A stretch of 64,000 bases of DNA from Bacteroidaceae bacterium (GTDB lineage: Bacteria > Bacteroidota > Bacteroidia > Bacteroidales > Bacteroidaceae), in assembly GCA_902362375.1 (NCBI GenBank), contig CABIVS010000015.1, forward strand, positions 77,851-141,850, read 5' to 3'. Made by a program: the position numbers and the translations under genes. The notes below the pieces were generated by a model that did not search any database, had not been told where the DNA came from, and saw only the letters and a list, made by a program, of their open reading frames with translations. Of this stretch, positions 52,676 through 62,684 are shown piece after piece (within the stretch, counting starts at the first letter, position 1; every line of letters begins with the position of its first letter).

Positions 52676-55600
52676 ATGAATTATCTATATACGAATAAAA
52701 AAATAATGCTAAAGAGGCTATTCCTTATATTGTCAGCCTTTTTTGCGGCTTTGTCTGCCAATGGGCAGAGTGAAGATGGAATTAAGCTGGATGTTCCAAG
52801 ATTTGTTCCACTTTCTCCATCGGCTACGGCTATGGTGAAATACCAGTCTTATCCTGTAGATCATTGTACGGGAATACCTGACATAACGATTCCCTTGTAT
52901 GATATTGTGGCAGGAGAGGTTACCATACCTGTTACCTTGTCCTATCATGCTTCGGGGCTTAAACCCAAAGAAGGGAGCGGATATGCGGGAACAGGCTGGA
53001 CATTGAATCTCGAACCGTCTATAGCCCGGCAGGTGGTTGGGGTGGCGGACAATGACTATTATGGGTGGTTTGATCGATATTTCTCTCAAAATACAGTCCC
53101 CGGTGATGAAAGAGACAGATTGATTTATTATGGGGAGATGGTAGATAATAAACGGGATACACGTCCTGATAAATTCACTTATAAATTGCCGGTCGGTGGT
53201 GGAAGCGGATATTTTTCAGACAGGTCTTCCCCCCTTATTACTGTGCCTCATAACAGCGATGTTGTAAGGTATGCTGAAAGTGATATGAATATAACAGATG
53301 AAAATGGCGTCAAATATTTGTTCAACGGTGTACACGAGAAGATGAATGATATTATTACCCGCTGGATGTGTACCTCTATTTGTTCAGCCCGTTATCCGCA
53401 CCCTACATTGGTTCGTTTTCAGTATCAAACGCTTCAGAATCAATTGGAACCTGGTTCATATTATAATTTGAATGACAGGCTGGTATTTGATGAAAGGGAT
53501 AAAGACGGGAGTCCCAAATTGTATCTGATGGAACAAAAAAGCGGTGGCAATAACTATTATCAAATCACTGCAGGCAGATCGTCAGGCTCCTCCTCCTCCT
53601 TACCCAATGCCAATAAAGAGAGCGTTTCGAGCTATGTAGCGAATATGAGTTACCCATCAGGTAGTTACTGTGCGGAGGGTAGAATGAGTACTACCCGATT
53701 GGCACAGGTGAATTTTATGGGAAACAGGTTGTCTGTCAGTTATAAAGCAGTAGGTGAAGTGCCTAACAATACAAGCGTGTTAGATAAAATGCAAGTGACG
53801 GATGAGAATGGAGAAGTGGTGCGTACCATTACCTTTTATGTAACTCCCTATAATGGAAAAACCTCTTTGACCAAACTTGATTCTGTACGTATCTCCGCTC
53901 CCGGTGTAGAATCGCAAACTTATTCATTCAGGTATGTGGGTGTAAACAGCGTTCCTTCCATCTATACGAAGGCTGTAGACCATTGGGGGTTTATGAACGG
54001 TTCGGAAGCGAGTGCTAATGGTAGTAAGTTGACAGTGCCGAACTTTTCAAAAAGAATACCTTTACCGGATACCAATAACACGGGAAGAAAAGACACTGTA
54101 TTATTTGAGAATACAGTCGGGATAGACCGTGAAGCGTCTGGCAACATTGTGGGTATTCTTGACCGGATAACAGATCCGCAAGGTGTTGAAACCTCTTTCT
54201 CTTACGAAGGCAATTACGGCGCATTTCGTGACAATAACCAACGGGCGGAGTATAGAGACTATCTCTATCCGGTTGGCGGCTTGCGGGTGAAGAGCATAGA
54301 AACCTACGATCCGAAAACAAGGAAAAGAATCTGTAAGAATTATAGATATGGTCTGACGGTTGTCAATGATGAAAAGTATGAACCCATTTGGGGTGGCGGG
54401 GCTGTCAAGCACATAGTTACAGAGCGCGATTATTGCTCCACAGTGACACAAGTATTAGACAACGGACAATTTTTATGGAACGAATACTTGACTGTCTATC
54501 ATTCAATGCCCGTATCTAATATCACATTTCGTAATGGAAGTCCGGTGATGTACAATGTTGTCAGTGAAGAGATATTGGGAGGAGGCATTTCACAAAAGAC
54601 CGTCTATTACTATCATGTGGATGCGCATGCTTTTGAGGACGTTCTGCATTGGGAAGATGGAGAGAATACATCCGCTTCTGTCCGGAAGTTTATGTTGAAT
54701 CAACCGGAAAACGTTTTGAATCGACTTGGACGGATGCTTCCCGGACATCCTTATGAACCTTCTGATGATTTTGTTACAAGCTATTCTGCGACCAACCAGA
54801 GAAATGGGGCACTTATGCGCATAGACCGTTTCGACGGGCAAGAGCTGGTGTCATCTGTCCGATACAAATATAAGAAAGTAATTGCTGGTCCGTATAACAT
54901 TCCTGTGGACCTTCCTGTCCGGAAGCTGATGGTGGATGTTGATTTGTACATGAAAAAACCGAATGGACTGCTTGACAAGCCGGTATTTGTGGTTGACAAT
55001 GACAATACCCATTCCGCTACGAATATGAGGACCACTTATTATTTGGATTGTGAAACGTATTGGGCCCTCGATAAAGAAACGACACAATACTACTGCAAGG
55101 TGAATGGGAGACGACAGATGATGTCGACAGAAAAGCAATATACGTATGACGACGGGCATCTTTACAAACCCGGCTCCTCGCTTAAGCCATGTAGGGTGGA
55201 TTTTACAAACAGTGACGGTATACAGTTTTCGGATCACTATACCTATCTGGATGGTTATCCTGCCATACTTTCTTTGCACAAACACGTCGAAGACGAGCAA
55301 AGCACGGAAAAGAGAGCCTTGTTCAAGTCCGGTACATGCCTTCCGGAGAGGGTACAGTTTAAAACCGACCGAATGGCGGACTTTCGTGACGAGGTCGTAT
55401 ACAAATCGTATGACAGTAATAGCAATGTGTGCGAAATTGCAGCAAAGGACGGGACGCCTGTTCTCTTTATTTGGGGGTATCGCAACCGCTATCCCATAGC
55501 CAAGATCGAAAATGCCACCCGGCAACAAGTGGCTGTGGCGCTTGGTTATGATGGAAACATCGAAGACGTTTTCGGTGATTGGGCTTCACTTGCCGTACCT

Positions 55601-55834
55601 ACTGAAGAGATATGGGATAAGATAAACTCTCTTCGTGAGAGACTTCCCGGTAATACGCGGGTTACCACCTATGAATATGCCCCTTTGCAAGGAGTTGTTT
55701 CCATTACCGATCCCAATAATGTCATAACGAAATTTGAATATGATAATTATAGCCGGCTGACAGATCGTTATTATCTGGATGCGGACACCCGTAAGGTAAT
55801 GCTTCAACAGTATATTTATCATTTTGGTAAATGA
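52676..55834 (+). CDS. Exported RHS/YD-like protein, N-terminal partner
   Basis: A 1052-residue exported protein. The start is uncertain: ATG 52676 or, with a better signal peptide, ATG 52706 (MLKRLFLIL...SANGQ). The mature start (LDVPRFVPLSPSATAMVKY, then SYPVDHCTGIPDITIPLY) is typical of the first gene in Bacteroidota RHS pairs. The body is beta-rich with few obvious YD repeats until the end, where TYEYAPLQGVVSITDPNNV and TKFEYDNYSRL appear. It ends without the hyperconserved core or a toxin tip. It probably forms one part of the shell around the toxin of the next gene, like the split B/C components of Tc toxins. That role is inference. The gap to the next gene is 47 bp. Confidence 0.8.
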   Translation: MNYLYTNKKIMLKRLFLILSAFFAALSANGQSEDGIKLDVPRFVPLSPSATAMVKYQSYPVDHCTGIPDITIPLYDIVAGEVTIPVTLSYHASGLKPKEGSGYAGTGWTLNLEPSIARQVVGVADNDYYGWFDRYFSQNTVPGDERDRLIYYGEMVDNKRDTRPDKFTYKLPVGGGSGYFSDRSSPLITVPHNSDVVRYAESDMNITDENGVKYLFNGVHEKMNDIITRWMCTSICSARYPHPTLVRFQYQTLQNQLEPGSYYNLNDRLVFDERDKDGSPKLYLMEQKSGGNNYYQITAGRSSGSSSSLPNANKESVSSYVANMSYPSGSYCAEGRMSTTRLAQVNFMGNRLSVSYKAVGEVPNNTSVLDKMQVTDENGEVVRTITFYVTPYNGKTSLTKLDSVRISAPGVESQTYSFRYVGVNSVPSIYTKAVDHWGFMNGSEASANGSKLTVPNFSKRIPLPDTNNTGRKDTVLFENTVGIDREASGNIVGILDRITDPQGVETSFSYEGNYGAFRDNNQRAEYRDYLYPVGGLRVKSIETYDPKTRKRICKNYRYGLTVVNDEKYEPIWGGGAVKHIVTERDYCSTVTQVLDNGQFLWNEYLTVYHSMPVSNITFRNGSPVMYNVVSEEILGGGISQKTVYYYHVDAHAFEDVLHWEDGENTSASVRKFMLNQPENVLNRLGRMLPGHPYEPSDDFVTSYSATNQRNGALMRIDRFDGQELVSSVRYKYKKVIAGPYNIPVDLPVRKLMVDVDLYMKKPNGLLDKPVFVVDNDNTHSATNMRTTYYLDCETYWALDKETTQYYCKVNGRRQMMSTEKQYTYDDGHLYKPGSSLKPCRVDFTNSDGIQFSDHYTYLDGYPAILSLHKHVEDEQSTEKRALFKSGTCLPERVQFKTDRMADFRDEVVYKSYDSNSNVCEIAAKDGTPVLFIWGYRNRYPIAKIENATRQQVAVALGYDGNIEDVFGDWASLAVPTEEIWDKINSLRERLPGNTRVTTYEYAPLQGVVSITDPNNVITKFEYDNYSRLTDRYYLDADTRKVMLQQYIYHFGK

Positions 55835-55881
55835 CCAGTAATTCAATGAATGGTTTAATTTGATAATGAATTTGATTTTTT

Positions 55882-58800
55882 ATGAAAACTTATATCTGTT
55901 TATTTTTCTTGTTGTTCTGCTCTGTCGGTTCGTGGGGGCAGTCTTTGGAAGAACGAATGGCAACGGCCATCGATATGGGTACATACTCGCAACCGTTTAC
56001 TTATGAAGATACCCAAAATACAGCCCATTTTAACTGTGGATTCATACCTCCGACCGATATGGATTATACGGGAGTGTTAATATCCAAGGATATTTTTTAC
56101 AAATTGACTGTGACGCAACCTATGAAGATTAGAGCCAGTGCAAAACCCAGTATCACTTATGATGGTACTGTTTTCCTGCTCAATTCTTCGGGTATTCTTC
56201 TAAGTCGTGCGATTTATGTAGAAGAAGCATGGGGAGATTATGGATATGGTTTGCTGCCTGGCGTGTACTATCTGGTTGCTAAACCTAACATCTATGAAGG
56301 TCATAAACCGGTGGATGCGGAAGATGTTACTATTTATGTAAAGACAACGCCTCGTGAGACAGGCGAGGATTTTTACAATCCGTTTGAGTTGGGGACATTT
56401 GGTGAGAATTTCGCGTTGACCGAATTTATAGATACGGATCCGTATCAATGTGATTATAATGCCAGTGACAACTATTGGGACAATTATTTTCGGCATGATT
56501 TAATTTATCGCTTCACTCTGACAGAACCGATGGAAGTTTGTCTGGATGATAATGGAACTGAATGTCCTAGGGAAGGGGATTCTTACAGTGTTCACCTTCT
56601 TTCCGCTTTGCATGATCCTGTTGTTCCCATCCGCACGCAAAAGCTTGGTACAGACTACGAGCTGAATGTGTATGACTTGGGCGCGGGCACCTATTATATT
56701 TATATTTATGTTGATGCACCTATTTGGGGAGTGAATTATAAGATGAACTTGAGCGGACGGACATACCCTCCCGGTATTAGTTTCTCCCGTCCTGTTGATA
56801 TAGGCAGTCGGGCGGACAGCTTTCAATATACAGATGTTCAGAACTCGGAACTCATGTCCGGCAACTTTCCGGAGAAAGCCGGCAATGAAGTTTTCTATCG
56901 GTTGGAGCTTGAAAATCCGATGGAACTTCAAATAGACAATTGCGGTTCGGAAGTTGCAGACACCTATTTGCAGGTGTTTTCTCAAACGCAGAAGTTATTA
57001 TATTCCAATGACGATTCGGATGGTGACAGTGGATGTGCGGATACAAGAAGTGCCCGCATCCATATACCCGTGTTGCTGCCGGGCGTCTACTATATTGTGA
57101 CCGACGCGGAAGAGAATGGGAACATTTCCCTGTCCGTGAACGGGCGGCTTCTTGCACAAACGGGAGACACAAAAGCGCTTCCCATCAATGCCGGAACATA
57201 TAAGGCAGGGCTCTTCTTTTCCGATACCCGAGATACCTCTATAGACTATACGGATGCTTATCCGGCAAGACCTACGAATGACGTATTTTATAAGTTGGTA
57301 TTGCAAAAGGAGATGGATGTGGTGTTCAGTCATTGCGGTTCGGAACTGGAAGATACCTATATGAGCATCTTGAATGAATCCGGTGAGCTCCTTTATAGCA
57401 ATGACAATTATGCGGGAGAAGGGCAGTGTGAGAATGAGAAACATGCCTACATCGAGGTCAGGAAACTTCCTTCAGGCACCTATTATGTTGTTTCGGAAGG
57501 CAGTGTCGGTAATGGACGGATCACTACGACAATAGAGGCGCCGAACTTTAGTGACGCATTGTGTACGACCGAGGGCCAGCCCTGTGTGATTACCCTGACT
57601 CCCACTGTCGCCACAGATGATCTCTCCCGACTGCAGACCCGTGATTATCTTCGCGAGATACAATATTTTGACCATTTCGGCAATCCTTCCCTGCATATTT
57701 CTCACGGTGCCACTCCTTATAGGACCGACCTGCTCACATTGCAGGAGTATGACGGGATCAACCGCGAGTCCAAACTTTGGCTTCCGGTAGCAGAATCGAC
57801 TGCCGGCGGCGCCTTTCTTCCATCTGCGGAAGTCAGCGAGGCCGTTTGCAAGGCAAGTTATTATGAGGCAGACAGCTCTCCCTTCAGCTATCCTGAATAC
57901 GACAGCTCTTCGTTGAACCGGATTGTCAAGAAGTATAGTCCCGGATCCGCCTGGAAAAACCATCCGGTCAAAACAGACGTGTTGACCAACATCGGAAGTA
58001 AAGATGCTGTTGATCGGGTCGACAGCTGCTTTATCGTGTGTCGCTATAGCATAAAGAATGACAGTTTGGTTTGTGCCGGTAAGTATGATGTCGGCGCATT
58101 GGAAGTGGTTCGCACGATAGATGAAGACAATCATGTGAGTTATGAATTTAAAGACAAGGCCGGTCGCATAGTTCTCGTTCGTCAGTCTGATGATAATCAA
58201 CTATCTTATGATACGTACCATGTTTATGATAACTATGGCAACCTGCGCATGGTGTTGCCTCCGATGGCAGCCGATTGTTTTTTCGATGAAGGAGAATGGT
58301 CTGAAACGGCTCCCGTTCTTCAGCAATATGCCTATATCTATCATTATGATGCTGTTGGTCGCTGTATCTACAAGAAACTTCCGGGATGCGATCCTGCTTA
58401 TACCGTTTATGACGCTGCCGATCATCCTGTCTTTACTCAAGACGGGGAACAGCGTGAGCGGAACGAATGGAGTTTCAGTATTCCCGATGCTTTCGGCCGG
58501 GCGGTATTGACCGGAGTTTGTACGAATGTGTTGGATTATGCTTCCAATCCTTTGGATACTATCGTCGTGTATGCCGATTGGGCAAATGCGGAGAATGAGT
58601 TGAAAGGCTACCAATTGGAAGGTGTAACCTTAAATTCTCCGATCATCCAGTCTGCCAGCTATTACGACCACTATGAGTTTTTGGGTAAGAACGGCATCCC
58701 CAATGACATGGCCACTGTTTACGTTGAGGAAACAGGCTATGGCAAGCGTAATGCAGGTGGCTGTAAGGGACAGCTGACAGGAATTTGTACATCCCTCCTC

Positions 58801-60756
58801 TCTTCCCGCCCGGGTACTTTTACGTATTCAGTGATGTATTATGACGACCGTTACCGGATAATCCAGCAAAGGGGTAATAATGAGCTGGGCGGTACGGAGA
58901 TTGTCCATACGGCTTATAATTTCTCGGGAAATCCCTTGGAAGAAAAACGTATACATACAGTTCCGGGTACTGAACCAATCGTAGAATTGCACCGATATAC
59001 GTATGACCATGCCAACCGTCTATTGAAGACCAGCTATCAGCTGAATGATAATACTCCGATTGTTTTAGTAGACAATGTGTATGATGAGATAGGTCGTTTG
59101 AAAACTGATAAACGTAATGGTGTATATGAGTTACGAACTGACTATACATATAATCTTCGTTCGTGGCTAAAAGGCATTAATGGTCCATTGTTTAACCAGA
59201 CGCTTAACTACCAGGAAACACTAGAGGGAACTACTCCCTGTTATAATGGTAATATCAGCCGCATGTGTTGGCGGAGTGGCGAGGATAGCATAGTTACTGA
59301 TTCGCAAGGTAAGGGTTACAGTTTCACTTATGACGGTCTCTCCCGCTTGAAAGATGCTATTTATGGAGAAGGTACTAACTTAAAACAAAACCGTAACCGC
59401 TTCAATGAGCAAATAACCGGCTATGATAAAATGGGTAATATCTTGGGTCTGCTTAGATACGGTCAAACCGATGCGGATTCTTACGGTCTGATTGATAATC
59501 TGAATCTGACTTACAATGGCAATCAATTACAGTCTGTTTATGACAATGCCACCAACTCTGTATTTGGTAACGGTATGGAGTTTAAGGATAATGCCAATGA
59601 ATCAGTTGAATATGAATATGATAAAAACGGTAATCTGACTAAAGATTTAAACAAAAATATAACTGGAATTCAATATAATATCTTAAATTTGCCTAGTCAC
59701 ATTAGCTTTGCTGACGGAAGTCATATTGTATATGAATATGCTGCAGACGGTAGGAAAGTCCGTACCACGCATACAATAAACAATAACGTTACGTCCACCG
59801 TTTATTGTGGCAATGCGATCTATGAGAACGGCAGTTTGACGATGTTGCTGAATGAAGCGGGTTACTATAGTTTCCAAGATAACAAGTACCACTTTTACAT
59901 TAAAGATCATCAGGGAAATATCCGTGTAGTTGCGGATGAAGATGGGAAAGTTGATGAAGTGAATGATTATTATCCTTTTGGTGGACTGATGTCTAATGCG
60001 AAGAATGATATGCAGCCTTATAAGTATAATGGTAAAGAGTTGGATCGGAAAGGTGGATTGGATTGGTATGATTATGGGGCGAGAATGTATGATGCAACAT
60101 TAGGGAGGTTTATGAAGACTGATAGATTTTCCGAAAAGTATGTTTCTCTATCTCCTTATCAATATGGAGCCAATAATCCGGTGAATAATGTTGATATCAA
60201 TGGGGATAGTATTGCTGTATTAAATCTTGGGTATGGTTCAAATCAGCATTTGGCCATATTGATTCAAAATGATAGAGGAGAATGGCAGTACTTCTCTGTA
60301 AATGGGGACAATGTATTCTCTTCAGGAAAGCATAAAGGTGGTAGAATGTTTGATGATTTAGGAGAACATTCTTTTAACAGTCCAGAGGAATTTATGGGTA
60401 GTGAATACAATAAAGAAGGGAATAAGGAAGATGAAAATATCTCAAATTATCACTTTTCGTCTGCTTATATTTTACCGACTAACAAAAAGCAGGATGGGAT
60501 AATTCGAGATGAGTTTATAAGAATAAGCGAGAAGGAAGAGTATTCATTAAATGTATTGTCTCCTAATCATTGTGCGACAACAGTACAGAGAAGTTTGCAG
60601 AAGGCAGGAATAGATACGAAAAGTGATGTTTTTGTTCCAGTGAATAGTGGAATAGGACAGATGATTCATTTAAGGACTAATCCTTATCTTCCAAGTGATG
60701 CATATAGAGCTATAAAACAGAATAACCCCAAAGGGTATGAATTAAAAATCAGATAG
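55882..60756 (+). CDS. RHS protein with pre-peptidase-like repeats and papain-like tip
   Basis: A 1624-residue exported polymorphic-toxin protein. In order: signal peptide (about 1-20); four repeats resembling bacterial pre-peptidase C-terminal domains (about 28-155, 165-295, 303-425, 435-560; the last two share NCGSE/HCGSE, DTY, LLYSND and G(V/T)YY(I/V)V); YD/RHS repeats (about 580-1360); the core with YPFGGLMS and [17 protein letters not shown] (about 1363-1410); and a variable tip after NVDINGDS (about 1437-1624). The tip has His1456 (SNQHLAIL) before Cys1564 (NHCATTVQRSLQ), the order of permuted NlpC/P60-like papain folds, so it may be a peptidase, amidase or acyltransferase toxin. The tip is AT-richer than the rest. 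No type IX sorting domain is seen. Confidence 0.85.
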   Translation: MKTYICLFFLLFCSVGSWGQSLEERMATAIDMGTYSQPFTYEDTQNTAHFNCGFIPPTDMDYTGVLISKDIFYKLTVTQPMKIRASAKPSITYDGTVFLLNSSGILLSRAIYVEEAWGDYGYGLLPGVYYLVAKPNIYEGHKPVDAEDVTIYVKTTPRETGEDFYNPFELGTFGENFALTEFIDTDPYQCDYNASDNYWDNYFRHDLIYRFTLTEPMEVCLDDNGTECPREGDSYSVHLLSALHDPVVPIRTQKLGTDYELNVYDLGAGTYYIYIYVDAPIWGVNYKMNLSGRTYPPGISFSRPVDIGSRADSFQYTDVQNSELMSGNFPEKAGNEVFYRLELENPMELQIDNCGSEVADTYLQVFSQTQKLLYSNDDSDGDSGCADTRSARIHIPVLLPGVYYIVTDAEENGNISLSVNGRLLAQTGDTKALPINAGTYKAGLFFSDTRDTSIDYTDAYPARPTNDVFYKLVLQKEMDVVFSHCGSELEDTYMSILNESGELLYSNDNYAGEGQCENEKHAYIEVRKLPSGTYYVVSEGSVGNGRITTTIEAPNFSDALCTTEGQPCVITLTPTVATDDLSRLQTRDYLREIQYFDHFGNPSLHISHGATPYRTDLLTLQEYDGINRESKLWLPVAESTAGGAFLPSAEVSEAVCKASYYEADSSPFSYPEYDSSSLNRIVKKYSPGSAWKNHPVKTDVLTNIGSKDAVDRVDSCFIVCRYSIKNDSLVCAGKYDVGALEVVRTIDEDNHVSYEFKDKAGRIVLVRQSDDNQLSYDTYHVYDNYGNLRMVLPPMAADCFFDEGEWSETAPVLQQYAYIYHYDAVGRCIYKKLPGCDPAYTVYDAADHPVFTQDGEQRERNEWSFSIPDAFGRAVLTGVCTNVLDYASNPLDTIVVYADWANAENELKGYQLEGVTLNSPIIQSASYYDHYEFLGKNGIPNDMATVYVEETGYGKRNAGGCKGQLTGICTSLLSSRPGTFTYSVMYYDDRYRIIQQRGNNELGGTEIVHTAYNFSGNPLEEKRIHTVPGTEPIVELHRYTYDHANRLLKTSYQLNDNTPIVLVDNVYDEIGRLKTDKRNGVYELRTDYTYNLRSWLKGINGPLFNQTLNYQETLEGTTPCYNGNISRMCWRSGEDSIVTDSQGKGYSFTYDGLSRLKDAIYGEGTNLKQNRNRFNEQITGYDKMGNILGLLRYGQTDADSYGLIDNLNLTYNGNQLQSVYDNATNSVFGNGMEFKDNANESVEYEYDKNGNLTKDLNKNITGIQYNILNLPSHISFADGSHIVYEYAADGRKVRTTHTINNNVTSTVYCGNAIYENGSLTMLLNEAGYYSFQDNKYHFYIKDHQGNIRVVADEDGKVDEVNDYYPFGGLMSNAKNDMQPYKYNGKELDRKGGLDWYDYGARMYDATLGRFMKTDRFSEKYVSLSPYQYGANNPVNNVDINGDSIAVLNLGYGSNQHLAILIQNDRGEWQYFSVNGDNVFSSGKHKGGRMFDDLGEHSFNSPEEFMGSEYNKEGNKEDENISNYHFSSAYILPTNKKQDGIIRDEFIRISEKEEYSLNVLSPNHCATTVQRSLQKAGIDTKSDVFVPVNSGIGQMIHLRTNPYLPSDAYRAIKQNNPKGYELKIR
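59346..60081 (+). repeat. RHS core repeat, copy 1 (intact)
   Basis: This stretch matches 61237-61967 at a fixed offset of 1891 bp, falling to 1886 bp after a 5-bp loss in copy 2. By eye identity is in the mid-90s percent. Similarity ends just after DWYDYGAR, where the tips diverge. Confidence 0.9.
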
Positions 60757-60765
60757 TGAGCTAAC

Positions 60766-61092
60766 ATGAAAGTAATAATAAAATTAATACCATATTATTG
60801 GATTATTCAAGGTATATTGATTGCGATAACTATCCGTGGATGTGGCAGTTTGCCATTAATAGGATGCATATTATTGATAATCTGTACAGTGTTGTGCCAA
60901 AAAGTAAATGTTAAATACACAAAAGTGTTTTCAATATTATATATGTTATATTCAATACTATTCATAATCATGCTAGGGATTGTATTCCTTTTTTTCGGCT
61001 TTTATAATATTCACTTTTTGATATTAATAATCGCTATATTGAATGTTATTTTATCTTTAGTGCAATTTAAATATTCTGATAAATACATTTAA
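60766..61092 (+). CDS. Four-helix membrane protein, candidate immunity protein
   Basis: A 108-residue very hydrophobic protein with four predicted membrane helices (about 8-22, 28-43, 52-75, 80-102) and short polar loops. It begins 9 bp after the stop of the RHS gene and is followed by an intrinsic terminator, so the two form a pair. Base composition is as AT-rich as the toxin tip. In polymorphic toxin systems the gene directly after the tip usually encodes the specific immunity protein. A membrane immunity protein fits a toxin acting in the envelope. I do not recognise the family, so function rests on position. Confidence 0.65.
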   Translation: MKVIIKLIPYYWIIQGILIAITIRGCGSLPLIGCILLIICTVLCQKVNVKYTKVFSILYMLYSILFIIMLGIVFLFFGFYNIHFLILIIAILNVILSLVQFKYSDKYI

Positions 61093-61153
61093 ATTGGGAT
61101 GAGAACCTAAAGAAGTGTTATAGTTTGGTTATTTTGCAATCTCATTTGGTTGC

Positions 61154-61200
61154 TACCCTGATATGGAATTAGGAATTCTTCTGTGTCAGGGTATCTTTTT
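61154..61200 (+). terminator. Terminator after the RHS/immunity pair
   Basis: An 8-bp stem TACCCTGA/TCAGGGTA (61154-61161 with 61186-61193) is followed by TCTTTTTATAAA. It separates the active pair from the orphan cassette. Confidence 0.7.
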
Positions 61201-61225
61201 ATAAATGCGGAAATGAAAAGTTGCT

Positions 61226-61957
61226 TTCCTTTCCTGCCTGAAAGACGCTGTTTATGGAGAAGGTATTAACTTAAAACAAAACCGGAACCGCTTCAATGAG
61301 CAAATAACCGGCTATGATAAAATGGGTAATATCTTGGGCCTGCTTAGATACGGCCAAACCGATGCGGATTCTTACGGTCTGGTTGATAATCTGAATCTGA
61401 CCTACAATGGGAATCAATTACAGTCCGTTTATGATAGTGTTACCAACTCTGTATTTGGTAACGGTATGGAGTTTAAGGATAATGCCAATGAAACGGTAGA
61501 GTATGAATATGATAAAAACGGCAATCTGACTAAGGATTTAAACAAAAAGATATCTGAAATTCAATATAATATCTTAAATTTGCCTAGTCACATTAGCTTT
61601 GCTGACGGAAGTAGTATTGAGTATGAATATGCTGCAGACGGTAGGAAAGTCCGTACCACACATACTATAAACAATAACGTTACGTCCACCGTTTATTGTG
61701 GCAATGCGATCTATGAGAACGGGATTTTGAAGATGTTGCTGAATGAGTCTGGTTACTATAGTTTCCAAGATAACAAGTACCACTTTTACATTAAAGATCA
61801 TCAGGGAAATATCCGTGTAGTTGCTGATGAAACTGGTAAAGTCGATGAAGTGAATGATTATTATCCTTTTGGTGGTTTGATGTCTAATGTATGTAATAAT
61901 GTACAGCCTTATAAGTATAATGGTAAAGAGTTGGATCGGAAGAATGGATTGGTATGA
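61226..61957 (+). pseudogene. Orphan RHS core fragment, 5'-truncated and frameshifted
   Basis: A second copy of the RHS core lacks everything before the LSRLKD-like segment. The frame is open from 61217 but has no start codon until ATG 61322. It encodes the same YD repeats, YPFGGLMS and NGKELDRK as the intact gene. The run GGATTGGATTGG of the intact copy (60055-60066) is GGATTGG here, a loss of one 5-bp unit at about 61946-61952. This ends the frame at TGA 61955-61957, just before DWYDYGAR would be read. It is a displaced tip-cassette carrier rather than a working gene by itself. Confidence 0.85.
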
Positions 61958-61967
61958 TTATGGGGCA
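61237..61967 (+). repeat. RHS core repeat, copy 2 (orphan)
   Basis: The direct-repeat partner of 59346-60081. It has scattered substitutions and a single 5-bp deletion near 61950. The two copies could recombine and swap the downstream tips. Confidence 0.9.
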
Positions 61968-62678
61968 AGGCATTATGACGCAGCGATTGGGCGTTGGCAT
62001 GTAGTGGATCCAATGGCGGAAAAATATTATGGGATAAGTCCATATGTATATGTGGCTAATAACCCACTGAAATATATTGATTTGAGCGGAGATAGTATAA
62101 GTGTTGCAGAATTTTATGAAAGAGATGAGCAAGGTAAGCTTATTAATTCTAATCAAGTGAAAGCTTTTGAATTTCTAATGAGTACAAAGGAAGGAAAAGC
62201 GTTATTGGCAAATTATGCTATGAAAGGACAAACAATAGCAGGGGTTACTTTTAATAACGATGGAAAATTCCACAATAAAGGAATTAATATATCGTTTGGG
62301 ACAGATGTACGTCACGCAGGGGTTTCGGGTAGTACTAGTTTTTCTTTAAATGATGAAAATTTGAATATTAGAGTAGTGGTAGGAAACTCTTTAGATAATG
62401 CTGATCAACTAGATACTTTTATTCATGAGATAGCAATTCACGCTGATCAGAACTCTGCCGATTTTATTGATGACAAAGTGATGAATAATTCAAATATTTA
62501 TCCTGCATTAAGAAAAATGGATAATTACAGACAATTTAAACAGCATTGGCAAGAAAGATATGTGAATAAGGCTATGAAAAGAATTGGCCTACCCATATTA
62601 CAACAATATTACAACTCACAAGGAATCGTAAAATCAAATGATGCTATTTTGAAATCGATGTATGGATTTTTAAATTAA
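61944..62678 (+). CDS. Orphan RHS tip with HExxxH motif
   Basis: A 244-residue frame that can start at ATG 61944, 11 bases before the stop of the frameshifted core, so translation could restart here. It opens with [12 protein letters not shown], continues through the end of an RHS core ([31 protein letters not shown]), and then carries a tip unrelated to that of the intact gene. In the tip [12 protein letters not shown] (HEIAIH at 62424-62441) is a possible zinc-binding HExxxH-type motif, suggesting a metallopeptidase-like toxin. The catalytic claim is inference. It has no signal peptide in this form. It lies 6 bp before a lipoprotein gene. Confidence 0.65.
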   Translation: MDWYDYGARHYDAAIGRWHVVDPMAEKYYGISPYVYVANNPLKYIDLSGDSISVAEFYERDEQGKLINSNQVKAFEFLMSTKEGKALLANYAMKGQTIAGVTFNNDGKFHNKGINISFGTDVRHAGVSGSTSFSLNDENLNIRVVVGNSLDNADQLDTFIHEIAIHADQNSADFIDDKVMNNSNIYPALRKMDNYRQFKQHWQERYVNKAMKRIGLPILQQYYNSQGIVKSNDAILKSMYGFLN

Positions 62679-62684
62679 TTGATT

